Positions 46,069 to 57,641 of a stretch of DNA of 64,000 bases are shown one piece after another. The position numbers and the translations under genes were made by a program. Source of the DNA: Enoplosus armatus (lineage: Eukaryota > Chordata > Actinopteri > Centrarchiformes > Enoplosidae). A model generated the notes under the pieces. That model was given only the letters and a program-made list of their open reading frames with translations, searched no databases and had not been told where the DNA came from. Numbering within the stretch: position 1 is the stretch's first letter; each line of letters opens with the position of its first letter. Location of the stretch: assembly GCF_043641665.1 (NCBI RefSeq), contig NC_092180.1, positions 14,997,891 to 15,061,890 on the forward strand. The letters run 5' to 3'.

Positions 46069-47704
46069 CTATGTGGACAAGTTCACCAGAAATATGAGAA
46101 ATACTCAGATTCTATCCTCTAGCCTTGTTTTTTTTTCTTTAAAAAAAGGAAATCTAAATTGATATTTTTCACTGCATCATAAACATGTAACCAACATATA
46201 AAGGTCTCCCCCTCCCTTTTCCTATTTCAGTATGACTCTCACTCTACCTCTCTCTATTCCTCCCTCTCTCCCTTCCTGCCACTCTCTCTCCCCATTTCCC
46301 TCTCTCCTCCCTCAGTGTCTGCCTGTTGCAACAGTGTGGACATATACACACTATACTGTGAAGATATATATTAAGAAGCATGCATCTCTGTGCAGAAGAT
46401 AGAAAAGGCTCGCTGGTGTGATATCCTGCAGATCTGCTGGACCCTGTGTGGCTGTGTGTGTGTATGAGTTGGGGGGGTGGTGGTGGGAGGGAGTAGAGAA
46501 AGCAAGGGAGGGTCAAAGCTAAATGTTCTACAAAGAACAGGGGGACCGAATTGACTTTTTTTTTTCTCTTTGAATCAAAATACATATTCCCTCCCTCCTC
46601 CTTCCCTTCCATTCAATGCCCCCAACTCCATCTTACCCCCACCCCATCCAAAACCTCCCTCCTTCTTCCCCATTTCTGCTCATAGGCATTCCCTCTCCAG
46701 ACATCAGCATCCTTTGAGGGGGTTAGCTGTCTCTAGGAAGAGGAAGAGGTAACGCCGCCTAGCAGCCTTGTACATTTTGCCTTGAGGGTGAGATAGCTGA
46801 AAAGCCATGTGCTATCATCATTTTTGAGGTGTGCAGGAAAAGTAAAGACAAGAAAAACATACTGGTTTTAAACAGCTCCCCAAAAGATCTGATGCTGAAT
46901 TTAGCATAGGATTACACAAAACCTCTCTTCTGAACCTCTGAACAGAACCCCCATTTCTACAGACTCTGTGATTCCTCTCCTACCCCTCACCAAAGAACGA
47001 AACTCCACACACAACCTGCAGCTAGGGCATGGTGCCTAAGTTTAGTTCTACAATAGAGCTCAACCAAACAGGCACGCAGAATGAAATGTAGCAACATCGC
47101 AACTGTTCAAGGAGTCTCTCCATGGAGATATTCCTAAAAGAGTACACATGCGCTCTGTATTTTTGTATCCCTGTAAATGCAAAGAGCTCTGTCTGACTGT
47201 CCTGTTGTATCAGGGCGTCAGAAGGAGATACTTGAGGGTCCAGATAGAGCGGAGAACATAGTAAAGACAAACACTGTACACTTAGGAGGCCCGCCTGGCT
47301 TCATGCAGACAGGAGCACAGTGCTGTAGCATTGCGCCGAGAGGGAAAACAGCCCAAATGAAACATAACAATGCCCCCCCAAGGACTCGTGGGGATCCATC
47401 TCTTACTTATATTAAGGTAGCGGTGGAAGAGCGAAGGGAGGGTAAGAGTGAAAAGGAGGGGGGGGGGTCTGTTGGTACCCTCAGAGTCCTATCCTGTGTG
47501 CAGTGTTGTTTTATTAATCTTGTGTATTTCCGCAGCTGCAGCCCACAGACCCCTCAACTGTGAGTCTCCTCTGCCGCCTTGACCCGCAGACCACACCCCT
47601 CCACCCTTGTCCTCTCTGTCAGTGCAAATAAACACGCACACAACCGCACATGCACAGACAAATCCTGAATGCCCACCAATTTGCTCTGGCTCCCTCTCTT
47701 TCAG
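46069..47704. other. Non-genic stretch
   Basis: Includes pyrimidine-rich tracts (46208-46315, 46590-46680). Several ORFs, up to 128 codons, have no domain. A GT-rich and G-rich part lies at 46447-46510. Confidence 0.4.
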
Positions 47705-47755
47705 TGCAACCTGAGCAGATTACTCTGCATGGTTTCCCCCTGTGAGGGAAGGAAG
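47705..47755 (+). other. Weak candidate exon
   Basis: CTCCCTCTCTTTCAG gives a very good acceptor at 47704; GGAAG|GTGGGC is a weak donor at 47756. The 51-nt segment is open in frame (CNLSRLLCMVSPCEGRK) and stays open to a TGA at 47822. No recognised protein. Confidence 0.12.
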
Positions 47756-48140
47756 GTGGGCTATACCTGCAGAGCACATGTACCCTTCAGCGGCTGCACA
47801 GAGATCCATGGCAAACACCTCTGAGTACAATACGATGTTGGACTGACGACAGGCAACGCCACAATACCATCAAAATGGATGACTAGGACTACACAGAGTG
47901 AATGTCATTAGGAAACTCCAGAGATGAAACAATAGAGGAGTAGAGGAGCTAAAGTGCACTGGTGTAACATGCTAGATGAGAAGCCTCCATGTTCTCAATG
48001 AGGAGAGACAGAGAATTTACGCAACATGGCAGCACTGTGTTGTAATGCATCAACCCTACTGAGAGCAGCACTGTCACTACCACTCTTCATCATCAGCAGG
48101 AGCAAAACACCAGCCATGCATTGTCTTTGGGGCAAAAAAA

Positions 48141-48247
48141 ATGTGTGTGTGTTTGTGAGTGTGCAGGAGTACATTTATGCCCGTGTGTTTGTGTGTGTGT
48201 GTGCACGTATGTACTGTGTTTGCGTGTATGAACGTGTGTATATGTGT
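48141..48247. repeat. Degenerate GT-rich repeat
   Basis: GTGT segments are interrupted by GTGCACGTATGTAC and similar. Purine-pyrimidine alternation is largely kept. Probably an old microsatellite. Confidence 0.85.
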
Positions 48248-48959
48248 CCGCCTCCACGGCATCCATATTAAACAGTTTTGGAGGTGACTGTGCTTCCCTG
48301 GATGTCATGAATATAAGAGAAAGCATCCATCTTCGTGGAATACAATTTCACAGGTAGTGACAGTAAAACTGACTCTTCCCTCTGACTGCAGACACAGAGA
48401 AAAAGAGACGGAGGGAGGAGAAGGGAAAGATACAGAAACACAGACACAGACAGACGAGGCTGCCAGCCATCTTCTGATTTTCAGCACACCGCTAGATTTC
48501 CCAGCTGCATCCCATATTAAACTTAGGCTATCATGTTCTCATTGGTTAAATTCCACTAAAGGCTAACCACGCTGATTGATTCAGCTTGATTCAACTCATG
48601 CTGACCTTATTCAAGCTACAGTTTCTGTGAACAGGGCCTAATGTCTGTTTCAAACTCATCAGAGAGCCAGATATTAGGTCACTTTTCAAATTCCGTCCCA
48701 TGCTTAACAAGTAATTACAATTTAAGAAATGTAAAGTCCAATCTGAGGGAAGATATCTGAAAAACTTTGTTAAAATACATTTCTAGGAATTTCTTTCTTC
48801 ATATTTAATCCAAAGGAAGACAAATGTTAACATTGATTGACCTCATTCTGAAAGAACTACTCTGAAAATCTCACGCAACACAGTATCACCTTTTTTCAGT
48901 TAAATTGTATTAAAGAACACGTAACATACAGAAACGATCCACATTTCACATTTAAACTG
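48248..48959. other. Non-genic stretch, nothing recognisable
   Basis: Unique sequence. A purine-rich run lies at 48391-48455. Confidence 0.45.
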
Positions 48960-49280
48960 TGTGAGCCATCATTTCTAATTAATTACCTGATAAAGACACA
49001 TGCACGTCATGATTTTTCATTAATGGTGTGAAAGTGGAATTGCAGGTGGGAACTTTCACAATTATACCTGGTGTATCACTGGGTATAATTAATCTCATCA
49101 ACTAATCAAGGGGAATTCTTCCTGTCTTACAGGGAAAAAAAGTCACAGTATTTAACACTAAGCTAATTATCTTAATCAAGTACGAGATAATGAAGTCATT
49201 AGGGCAATTAAATCACAATTAACACCAAAGAATAAGTGATTATTTCATTCACAGAGACCGTTAAGGGCTTAGGGGAAAGA
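48960..49280. promoter_or_regulatory. Candidate CNE, very dense homeodomain cores
   Basis: In about 300 bp: TCTAATTAATTACC (48974), TCATTAATGG (49018), CAATTATACC (49060), TATAATTAATC (49084), ACTAATCAAG (49101), GCTAATTATC (49163), TTAATCAAG, GATAATGAAG, CATTAGG, CAATTAAATC, CAATTAACACC and TGATTATTTC. A tandem-like TAATTAATTA at 48976-48985 would suit paired-type homeodomain dimers. No other 300-bp part of the window is so rich in these cores without being low-complexity. Confidence 0.45.
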
Positions 49281-50507
49281 ACATAAAATGAGCTTTACAT
49301 TACTTGTTAAAAAAAAAAAAAGGAAGAAAAAACATTATGGACATACTAGAGAGCAATAAGAAATAAAATTAGTTGAGGAGAATGGGGCATGACTAATGGT
49401 AAATGACAGCTGTCTGAGAGGCCATCACTCTTTTTTGAGGATGGAGGGAGATACCCCTTTTGTCACAGCCAATCATTACATCCTTGAACATAACCAGGGA
49501 AAACAATGTCAAGTTCAGGTTGAAAGAACAAAGTATCCAGGAGGCAGAAAAAATTGCACCAAAAGAAACATGGCTCACATATGAAAACAACTACAGCTGA
49601 GCTGACAAGAAGCAGAACCCAGATGTAGAGAGGAACACCAGTGATAGTAACTGGCTCCTGCCATCTGAGAATCGAACCAGGAGGAAACATTACAGTACAC
49701 ACTCCGCTCTCTTGTTTTCTGCTCTCTTTGCCAGCGCTCACAAGAAAACACGGTTTTCCTCCTACCAAATTCCTGCACGTCTCACAAAACATTTTGCCCG
49801 GAAAGAAACTAAAGTCCATGCAAAGATGTGTTTTTTGTCAAGTGTACACACTGTTCCAGTTTTCATCTGTTCAGTCAATTCACCTCTAAAAGATGAACAT
49901 GTAATTCACAGAAGAAGAAGACATTTTACTACCATGTTTTATTCCAGGACTCTGTTTTTTGTTGTTGTTTTTGTATGCTAGTACACGTCTCCAGCTTGAT
50001 CCTATGGAGACAGTGAGATCGCCTGTGTGTGTTTGTTATTCTCTGCCTCGGTTGTGTGACTCTCTTTCTGACCATTGCATTCGCTTCAGCGGGAATCTCC
50101 AGGACTCGCCACACGCTCCATGGACAGGAGTTGATGAAAAACATGAGTGACAAGATTCATGGCTATCAGAGCAGCTGATGAAAATGGTAAGGCGAGAGGA
50201 GGATTCAAAAAAATGAACCCCTCTCTCTTTTTTTTTTTAATTTCTTTTCAAAAGGGGAGACAGAAGATGAGGAATACAGATATGTCAGGAGAAAGAGAGA
50301 GAGAATAAAAAAATAAATAAACACACCACCCCCTCCTTCTGTCCCTAAACCCTCAATACCCCACCCATGTCAGGGGCGAAACAAGAACAAAAAGAAATTA
50401 CCTTTTATCTCGGACACTAACAGCATCACAAAGAACAACAAATAATTCAAATAAATGATGTAACATTTAAATATGCAGGATATGAAATGGGAAAATATCA
50501 CGTGAAA
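49281..50507. other. Non-genic stretch
   Basis: A 118-codon minus-strand ORF (49463-49819) includes a hydrophobic run, but I treat it as chance. An A13 run lies near 49310-49322. Nothing else recognised. Confidence 0.4.
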
Positions 50508-50533
50508 TTATTATAATTATATAATTATAATAA
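50508..50533. repeat. 26-bp perfect AT palindrome
   Basis: TTATTATAATTAT is followed immediately by its exact inverse ATAATTATAATAA. Only A and T are used, so it is less surprising than its length suggests, but it is cruciform-prone. AATTCATGAATTTATGAA follows. Confidence 0.9.
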
Positions 50534-50863
50534 ATTCATGAATTTATGAAAAGTATTGCATTGTATATATATGTATTACAGAATTTACAGTTTTTCAGTC
50601 ATATTTTTGAAAGAATAAAGTGAACAGTAAGTAAGTAAATAAGATACAATAAAACAATGCAAAAATTGTTCCAAACTGCTTTCTGCATGAAAACAAAATG
50701 AAGAAATACATTGAAAATGTATGTAAATTATGAAAACATGTAAATAAGTATTTATGATCATTTGAGTAGTTCTGGACATTACATAAATTGTCCAAAAAGG
50801 GACAACACTGGACTGTTTTCTCTCTTCGTTGGATTACATTTGTGGTGTTTTTCACTGTTTGAT

Positions 50864-50906
50864 ACAGCAAAGTCAAGCGTGATTCCATCACGCTTGACTT
50901 TGCTGT
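50864..50906. repeat. Perfect 19-bp inverted repeat with 5-nt loop
   Basis: Arms ACAGCAAAGTCAAGCGTGA (50864-50882) and TCACGCTTGACTTTGCTGT (50888-50906) are exact complements around TTCCA. The arms are mixed-sequence, so chance is excluded. No larger transposon or target-site duplication is visible. The stem is shorter than a typical pre-miRNA. A replication template-switch event is the simplest origin. Confidence 0.9.
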
Positions 50907-53244
50907 GCTGTGGACACGCCAGGGATTTAGTCCGATCGGGCTGTGACTTTGGCAGTTCGGCCAGTGCTAAAGCATAACAGCCTCTTTCACTTTCAGCTCC
51001 CTCAGCGGGGTCAACTGATTCCTACCAGATGCATCTGTACATAAAATACACCATTAGACTCAGCCAGGGGAAGCCCCTCTGTTAGGTTTAAATAAACAGT
51101 AAAGCATGTCAAAATAAAAAAGCTGAAAACTAAGATTTAGACTTAGATTTGTTACATACACAGCAGGTAAATTGTTTTATTAAACAAAATATTCAGTAGT
51201 AAATTGTTTGCAGCTGAGATCTAATTTTAATGATTCTTTTCATAGGAAAAATTTGAAAATGTAGGATATACAAATACAATTATATTTTATTGCTATAAAA
51301 TAATTTGCAACATGTTTTTAAATTTTAGACAAAAAATAAACTCACTGTTACAAAAAAATATTGAAATATAGACTCCAAAATAATATCTGAAATCTTCTTT
51401 GTACTGTACACAGTTTTATTAAACACCAATTTGGAAAAAGCGTTTTATACACTTACAGTAAGAACGCTATGAAAAACTTGAGATAACATGCTGTTTTACT
51501 ACAATGTGAAATAGGATAGAAATGGCACACGTCACAACACCTGTGCTGCAGCCGCCTGAATTGGTGCTTCAGCAAGGGGCGAGGGGCGAGGGGCTCCAGG
51601 GACAGAGGGAGGAAATGGCTGCTGTGTTTGTTTGAGAGGAGGTTAGCAGAGGGGCAGGCTGGATTCTGCGGTGGCCCAGATTTTCTGCAATCCCCTTTGT
51701 CTGTTCGCTCCATGTTTGAGTGCCTTTATAGAGAAATTGCTTTTATTGTGTCCACTCAGGAAAACCAAAAGCAAAAACACTTCGAGCATTCAGTCTGAAG
51801 ACAATGCTCACAAAAGCGTTGAGGAAATGAGTTACCAACCAGGATCAACGTCCCAACAATGTGTTATAGTTTTTCTCAGCTGTTCCAAATGACATCTTAC
51901 TGTTAATGAATACCTCACCACATGTTGCGCCTTCAAACTAAACTTTTTCAATGTGTGATGCACCTCCCCTAACAATTTCTGGATGGTACAGACGTAACTG
52001 ACAGCCTAGACATGAAGACAAACTAAACATCTGTGTCTGAATAGGTCTTCAAAAAAAGAGGGCACAGACGAAACATAAGCTTCCTGTTCTGATGTGGAGG
52101 CTGATCGATGCACAGCCCAGGCCAGAGGTAATATAGTGACAGTGCACCACAGTAAACTCCACAGTGGTAGTATCCCTCAGTGCCTTCCTGACCTGCTGTT
52201 TGGAGAGAGGCCACAGGTGAAGTCAGTAGCACCTTACTAAAATACACAGACCCAGAAGTGCTTTCCCAAGGTCAACAAGGCAAGGTGCAAGTACCAGAGA
52301 GATACTTATGTCTTAAATGTGTCCACTAAACAGAATTACTCTTTTAAGTAACAATGATTGGCGTTTTTTTATTTTAAAATGTTATTCATGTCATGAGCAC
52401 TAATGAGGAGGTGCCGATGGTCAGCCTTGCCTCGTGTGCAAATTCGCCTCCAGGACATGTGCCTACATTTTCCCTGCATCTTGAACAATATAAATTTGAT
52501 ACACAAATAATTATCAAACAAATCATAATATATAAACAGTCAGCATGTAATCATGTAACTACTGTATATCTAACCACACACTGTACATTTCCATACGTAA
52601 ACACTGATATATCTCTCTCATTTCATATATCTACTAAACCTAACATCAACGCAACAGAACCAAGAGACATTTATGTCCAAGCAGTATCAGGTTCTACTGA
52701 CTTTCAGCGAGCGTTGCGTACACAAGCAGGTCCCATTACTTTTAGATAGCTATGCAGGGTTCTCTCAGATGGGAATCTACCAAAAGAACATCTTGCAGAA
52801 AATAAAAGGCTGAGTACTGCAGGTGAAGCCATATTCACTGTGTAATTCTTTAAACTCGCAGAAAGCTTCAAAACACCAAGAGGGAGAAAAGGAAGGAGAG
52901 AAAACATTTCAGATATTGTCATTTTTTTCTGTATGCACTACATTTCGTAAATTGTGAAATCATTGTGAAATCTAGGTTCAGGGCTCTGAGACTGCACACA
53001 TAGAGACGAAATAGGGGAATAAAACTGAAGCATTACCATTCACGTTATTATACACAATGTTTCCTATTCCCTTCTCTTGGCTGAGCAATTTCAATGGCTC
53101 TTCTTCCATGCCAGGAGCATTTGTGAACATAAATGATAACACAGGCTTTTACAATCAATGCACACTTCCTTGTTTTCTGGCTTTAGGAAAACCATAAAGC
53201 CCTGCATCTGTATGTGTTAAATGAAGTGTGCAGCACCCACATGA
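50907..53244. other. Non-genic stretch, mixed
   Basis: 51060-51480 is AT-rich. Near 51577 GGGGCGA repeats about three times. 52390-52540 (GAGCACTAATGAGG, ACAAATAATTATC) may be conserved. ORFs of up to 118 codons lack domains. Confidence 0.4.
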
Positions 53245-53310
53245 GTGTATGTGCATGTGTGCGTACGCGCATACGTGTGCGTCTGCATGCATGCATGTGC
53301 ATGTGCATGC
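53245..53310. other. Z-DNA-prone alternating tract
   Basis: Strict purine-pyrimidine alternation holds for 38 bases (53245-53282) with GCGTACGCGC in the middle. After one break it resumes for 27 bases (53284-53310) built on GCATGCATGC. CpG-containing alternation of this length is a strong Z-DNA candidate. Confidence 0.75.
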
Positions 53311-54187
53311 TCACTCACACATGTTTGAATGTGTGCTGAGGAAGTGGCAGACTAAAGCTGCATGATAGGGGAGAACACAATATGGTGGGGGGGTGTTCCA
53401 TGATCCTGTAAATTTTTTGGTGGAGTGACCCGACGCCATTTCATCACAGACCTCGAGAAGACAGCCCAAGAGAGATGCAAGATGCAGAAGGATAGCAACG
53501 GCACCACAAAATGAAATGAGAAATCAGAGAGGTGCAGAGAGAATAAGGAATGGAGACAGGAGGGGAAGAGGGGATGGGAACTTGACAGAGAAAAAGAAAA
53601 TGATACAGGAGTGCTCTCCTATTAATGCCAGTCCACCAGGCAATGAATCTAAAAAAAACTCAGTGGTGTTATAGTGCCTAAGTCATCCAGCTGTCCCATG
53701 TCTTTCTCAGAAAGAAGGACATGAACACACTTTGTAAGGTTAGATGAACACTGCACCTTGTCCTCAACAAAACAGACATCTAAATCCTTTTTAATTTGCA
53801 ATTCACTGACTCTCTAATGTTACTGTCCAAAAATCAGCCCACAAACAATTCACGGCTAGTTGGCCAGTTGTTGCTAGAGTAATTTTTTGTTGATGTTTTC
53901 TTGCGCATCTTTTAATGTCTGAAGGATGTCAGGGTGAAGATGTCGACTGAGCACAGGGTTATCCTTGGGCTTATCATGTCAAGCAATACAAATTCATTTC
54001 ATATTCATCAGAATGGTTGTTCTCTGCAGGGGGTTCATGGCGCTACCTATCCAACTCCCCCTTTTCTCTTTGATTTGGCTCATTTGAGCAGTGCGGTCCC
54101 CAGCAGCTTGTTAGAACTGCCACCTCGGTGACTCTGCCCCCTGGATGGAGAGGGAGGGGGGCGATGGGGGACATGGCAGAGATGGAA
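53311..54187. other. Non-genic stretch, partly CNE-like
   Basis: 53920-54120 is unique and GC-balanced, with AGCAATACAAATTCATTTC, CATATTCATCAG and a 65-codon ORF of no recognised domain. It could be a conserved element. The rest holds nothing recognised. Confidence 0.35.
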
Positions 54188-54216
54188 GGGGTGCTCAGAG
54201 GGGTGTTGGGAGGGGG
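54188..54216 (+). other. G-quadruplex motif
   Basis: G-runs at 54188-54191, 54200-54203, 54208-54210 and 54212-54216 with loops of 8, 4 and 1 bases. More G-runs lie just upstream (54152-54170). Confidence 0.55.
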
Positions 54217-55189
54217 TGCAGGATGATAGGTTAGGGAGGCCTACCCCAGAGCGCTTTCACAAGTCACGGGTGAGCAAGCAAGGTTCAGTGAGAGGAAACT
54301 GAGAAAACCTGAAGGAGGCACACCATCTACTGGCTAGACACGGGTACTGCTGTCTGCTGTGAGGGAAGAGGTTGGAGAGAGAGCACTCCCCTTACTAAAA
54401 GGTCAATAACATGTGTGTACTGTTAAAATTGTGCAACTGTCCACATCTTCTGAAATATTACAATATTTAAACCTTTGACTGATTCAAATTACTTGACTAT
54501 GGTAATAGATATAATAGTATGATAAGAATATTTATATTATTATTTTGCTCTTCCGATGTTTGCCAGAGAAGCCACAAAGAGACATACAGACGCACGGACG
54601 CAAAATGACTGAAAATCAAACCATTCAGAAAAAAGAAAAGGCGACATTCAGAAGGGTGCTGTTCCTTTTTTATTATTACTGACAAGGTGCAAAAATGATC
54701 CCTTTAGGTCAAAGGGACAAGAGACATAACTGCCCAAATTACCCATAATGGCTCACACATGTAGCCTGTGCCTCAATTTTGGCGTCAGTAAATTTCAACT
54801 GCTCAAATGCATACCTTTATTAGACATGGGGGAGAGTGAGTTACCACGTTACCTCTGTACCTGCTGAACACAGGCTACACGGGAGAAAATGAATTCATAA
54901 AAGTGGAATCATTGTTCTTCAACCTTTCTATTTTCCAAGGTCGTGTTCATTTATCACAGCGGGGTGTGCAGTAGAGACTGGACAAAGGCTTGAATATATA
55001 ATGGCAGGTGTAGGATAAACAGTATAGGGTGTGGGGATAAGGGGCACAGCCTATTCAGCATCAAGACTTGGCCTGATTAGATGTCCAGACATGCCATAAC
55101 CTTGGGGATCTGCCAGCGAAAAAAGGGGAGCAGGAGGAGGGGTGGATCTGGGTGGGTTAAATGCAGACAGACAGAAAGGTGCCGACAGA

Positions 55190-55192
<3 letters not shown>
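54217..55192. other. Non-genic stretch
   Basis: 54735-54830 (CCCATAATGGCTC, CTTTATTAGACATGG) may be conserved. No gene recognised. Confidence 0.4.

Positions 55193-55223
<31 letters not shown>
55193..55223. repeat. (AC)15 microsatellite
   Basis: Pure AC run of 31 bases. ORFs reading Thr-His repeats through it are artefacts. Confidence 0.97.
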
Positions 55224-55224
<1 letters not shown>

Positions 55225-55411
55225 GAACAGAAAGAAATTGCAAGGAGAAAACCTATTCAGAAAAACATTTTCATTTTCTTCCATCTGTACATATATAAAA
55301 TACAGTGAGGTGCCATTACTGAACCCCGCAACCCCCCTCCATCCTCCCTCTCTTCACCCCATGAAAAAAATAAATCTAATTTTCCCATCCCTGCCACAGA
55401 GACCCTCCCTC

Positions 55412-55435
55412 CACACACACACACACACACACACA
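55412..55435. repeat. (CA)12 microsatellite
   Basis: Pure CA run of about 24 bases. Confidence 0.96.
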
Positions 55436-56779
55436 TGCACACCCACAGTAGTCCCACCCACCACCGCTCCCAGCCCACATTCAGGCTCCCCAGCCCCTTC
55501 CATCCTCGCTCTCATAGTGATGCACCATTTCTTTCTCTAAGCAAGGCTCCATTTTGTAATAAGTTCTGATCAGTGTTTTAACCAATTTGTATTCAATCCT
55601 GAGAAAATGGTGGAGCAACCCTGGTGGAGGAGAAAATGCTGGGGATAGAGTAGCAGAGAGAAGATCAGGGGAATAAGAGTGAATTATCAGAGTGTGAATG
55701 TATAGAAGTGTGGTGTTGTAAGTTTTGTGTATGGTTGCGTATGGTACATGTTTACGGCTGTCTGGCACTGTTTTCATGGATAAGTGGTCATAATAAAATT
55801 GCTTGACTAGCCTTTTATGCTTATTTATATTCAGCTACAAGACCTTGCTAAGTACTAAAGTAGACAGGTAACAATGTGATTATGCTGGCATGCTCAGCTA
55901 GCTGGTCGGTAAGGTGGATAGATAGCATTTTCTGCTTTCACTGCCTTTAGCATAATGAGCAGAGAAAATATACTTCAGACAACCTTCTACCCTTTGGGCA
56001 GGGCAAAAAGAACATTATCACAAAGGTTATGTTATTGAACAAATAGAAGAAATATACTATGTGCAAAATTATTAAAGCAAGTGCTAAGAGGGCCATGGCT
56101 TTGAATACGCAACCTGAAATGCAACATAGCGTAAAAAACATACTACGCATCAAGTAAACCTCCTTTCACTTTGAACTTTAGAGTAAACATGGCTCATTTT
56201 GCACAGCCTTGCCAATGATATTTATTCATGGTCAAAAAAAAGGTGACAGGGTGAAAATGTGAGACAGGTATTCTCCACAGTCAATCGTCTCACACTGAGA
56301 TTACATTAGCTATTAGCTACTGATACACACTGGGGCAGATATAATGAATGTGATCATCCATGGACATGGTAATGATTAAGTGTGACCACAACGGCAAATA
56401 ATTTGAAACTAATACTAAAATACAAAGCAGAGGTAAAATCAGACTGTATCCCTGTATTTCTTACAATAACATCATCTTAACTGTTTTAGATACTGTTGAA
56501 TATTGATAGCATAAACCATAAAGAAAAGGTTATTGTTTTTATATTTATATTTTTCTGTATTTTGGTTACAGTGAATGTGTATCAAACCGCTCCGGAAAGC
56601 TAATCCAGCTGTGCAAATCACTTTTGCCTCTAGGAAGGACCGGATCTCCAGACATGTGAACAGGAAGTAGAATAGAGGGCAGAACTTCCTAAGGTCTGCA
56701 GCTAGCCATGACCTGAGTGCTAGTGGCCAGCTTTTTGGGGGGAAAGTTAATGGGTGGTTCAAATCACGTTAAGGGCTGG
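55436..56779. other. Non-genic stretch, partly CNE-like
   Basis: 55520-55640 is unique, with CCATTTTGTAATAAG, TTCTGATCAGTG and CCAATTTGTATTCAATCC, and may be conserved. The remainder is AT-rich with nothing recognised. Confidence 0.38.
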
Positions 56780-57310
56780 AGAGATAGCCAAGTTAATTAC
56801 AACATCGCTGAAGACAGTTTTTTTCCCTGAATCTGAATAAGTTTTTCATTAATGGTGTCACAGAGATCAGCAGTTATCAGTACCTCCGGAGGGATAGCAG
56901 AGGGGGAAAACAATCACTGATTCTTTCACACAATTTCACCATCTAATTTCCGACCATGCATTTTGGAACAAAATTAATTTCCTTGGCTATCTAATAAATC
57001 AGAAACAAGTGATTGCTGTTGGTGCCAATCCAGGCAGGCACAATGAGATCTCTCCGCTCCATTCTGACAGAATGAATTGCGTGTCCCTGCAGAAGCTGAG
57101 ACACGTCATGCGGACTGGGCTGTAAGTCTGTGTGGGATCTCCCTCTTCAGCCATTTCCTCACCATCACACTCACTCTGGCTCTCATCCACACAAAGGCTT
57201 CACTCCTCCTTTTATTAGAAACAAAGTCAAGGCAATGGCACTATATTCTGATTGATTCTGGGAGTTATCCTCCATCATCCCACTACTTCCTCGTTAGCCC
57301 ACGTCTTCTA
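56780..57310. promoter_or_regulatory. Candidate CNE
   Basis: Unique sequence with AAGTTAATTACAACATCGC, TTTTCATTAATGGTGTCAC, CCATCTAATTTCC, AAAATTAATTTCC and TATCTAATAAATC. A splice-like pair also lies here: CCCTGCAG at 57092 and GGGCT|GTAAGT at 57122, enclosing 29 nt (57093-57121). Its acceptor lacks a good pyrimidine tract, so I do not list it as an exon. Confidence 0.38.
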
Positions 57311-57604
57311 TGATCATCCTTATCAATCTCATTGGTTTCAAATTCAAAATTACCCACTCTGCATTCTAAGAGGTGCACCGAATTAGGGTTATAATATTCA
57401 GTGGTCTATATGATCTGCTGTATGCTACATTATACATGCAGCATCTTGTAAGATTCAATGCATGTTTTCCGCATGGCTTCCCTCTGAAACAACCGGGGGG
57501 GTTTTGAAGATCGGCTATATGCTAAAATGCCTCAGGCGATCTTTACAAGGTTATAGAGCATTAAGAGTCAGAATGCACACCCAGGGAGGCAAGGGGGTGA
57601 ACCC

Positions 57605-57641
57605 CACACACACACAATACATACAATACCACCACCACCAC
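57605..57641. repeat. (CA)n and (CCA)n short repeats
   Basis: CA run at 57605-57616, ATACA variants, then CCA repeats at about 57629-57641. Confidence 0.88.

Noticed and set aside
49640..49745. tRNA-like A box and B box on the minus strand (TGGCAAAGAGAG and GGTTCGATTCT)
   Set aside because: The boxes are 55 bp apart, no cloverleaf arms can be paired, and no SINE body or tail follows.
49463..49819. 118-codon minus-strand ORF with a hydrophobic, membrane-like run
   Set aside because: Several ORFs of this length are expected by chance, the splice boundaries (GTGAGC after CATAT) are weak, and the frame runs on without a clear coding edge.
50864..50906. microRNA precursor
   Set aside because: A 19-bp stem with a 5-nt loop is too short for a Drosha substrate, and the flanks do not extend the stem beyond one possible G-T pair.
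57093..57121. 29-nt microexon (CTGCAG acceptor, GGGCT|GTAAGT donor)
   Set aside because: The donor is excellent but the acceptor lacks a pyrimidine tract, and it lies inside a TAAT-rich CNE-like block.
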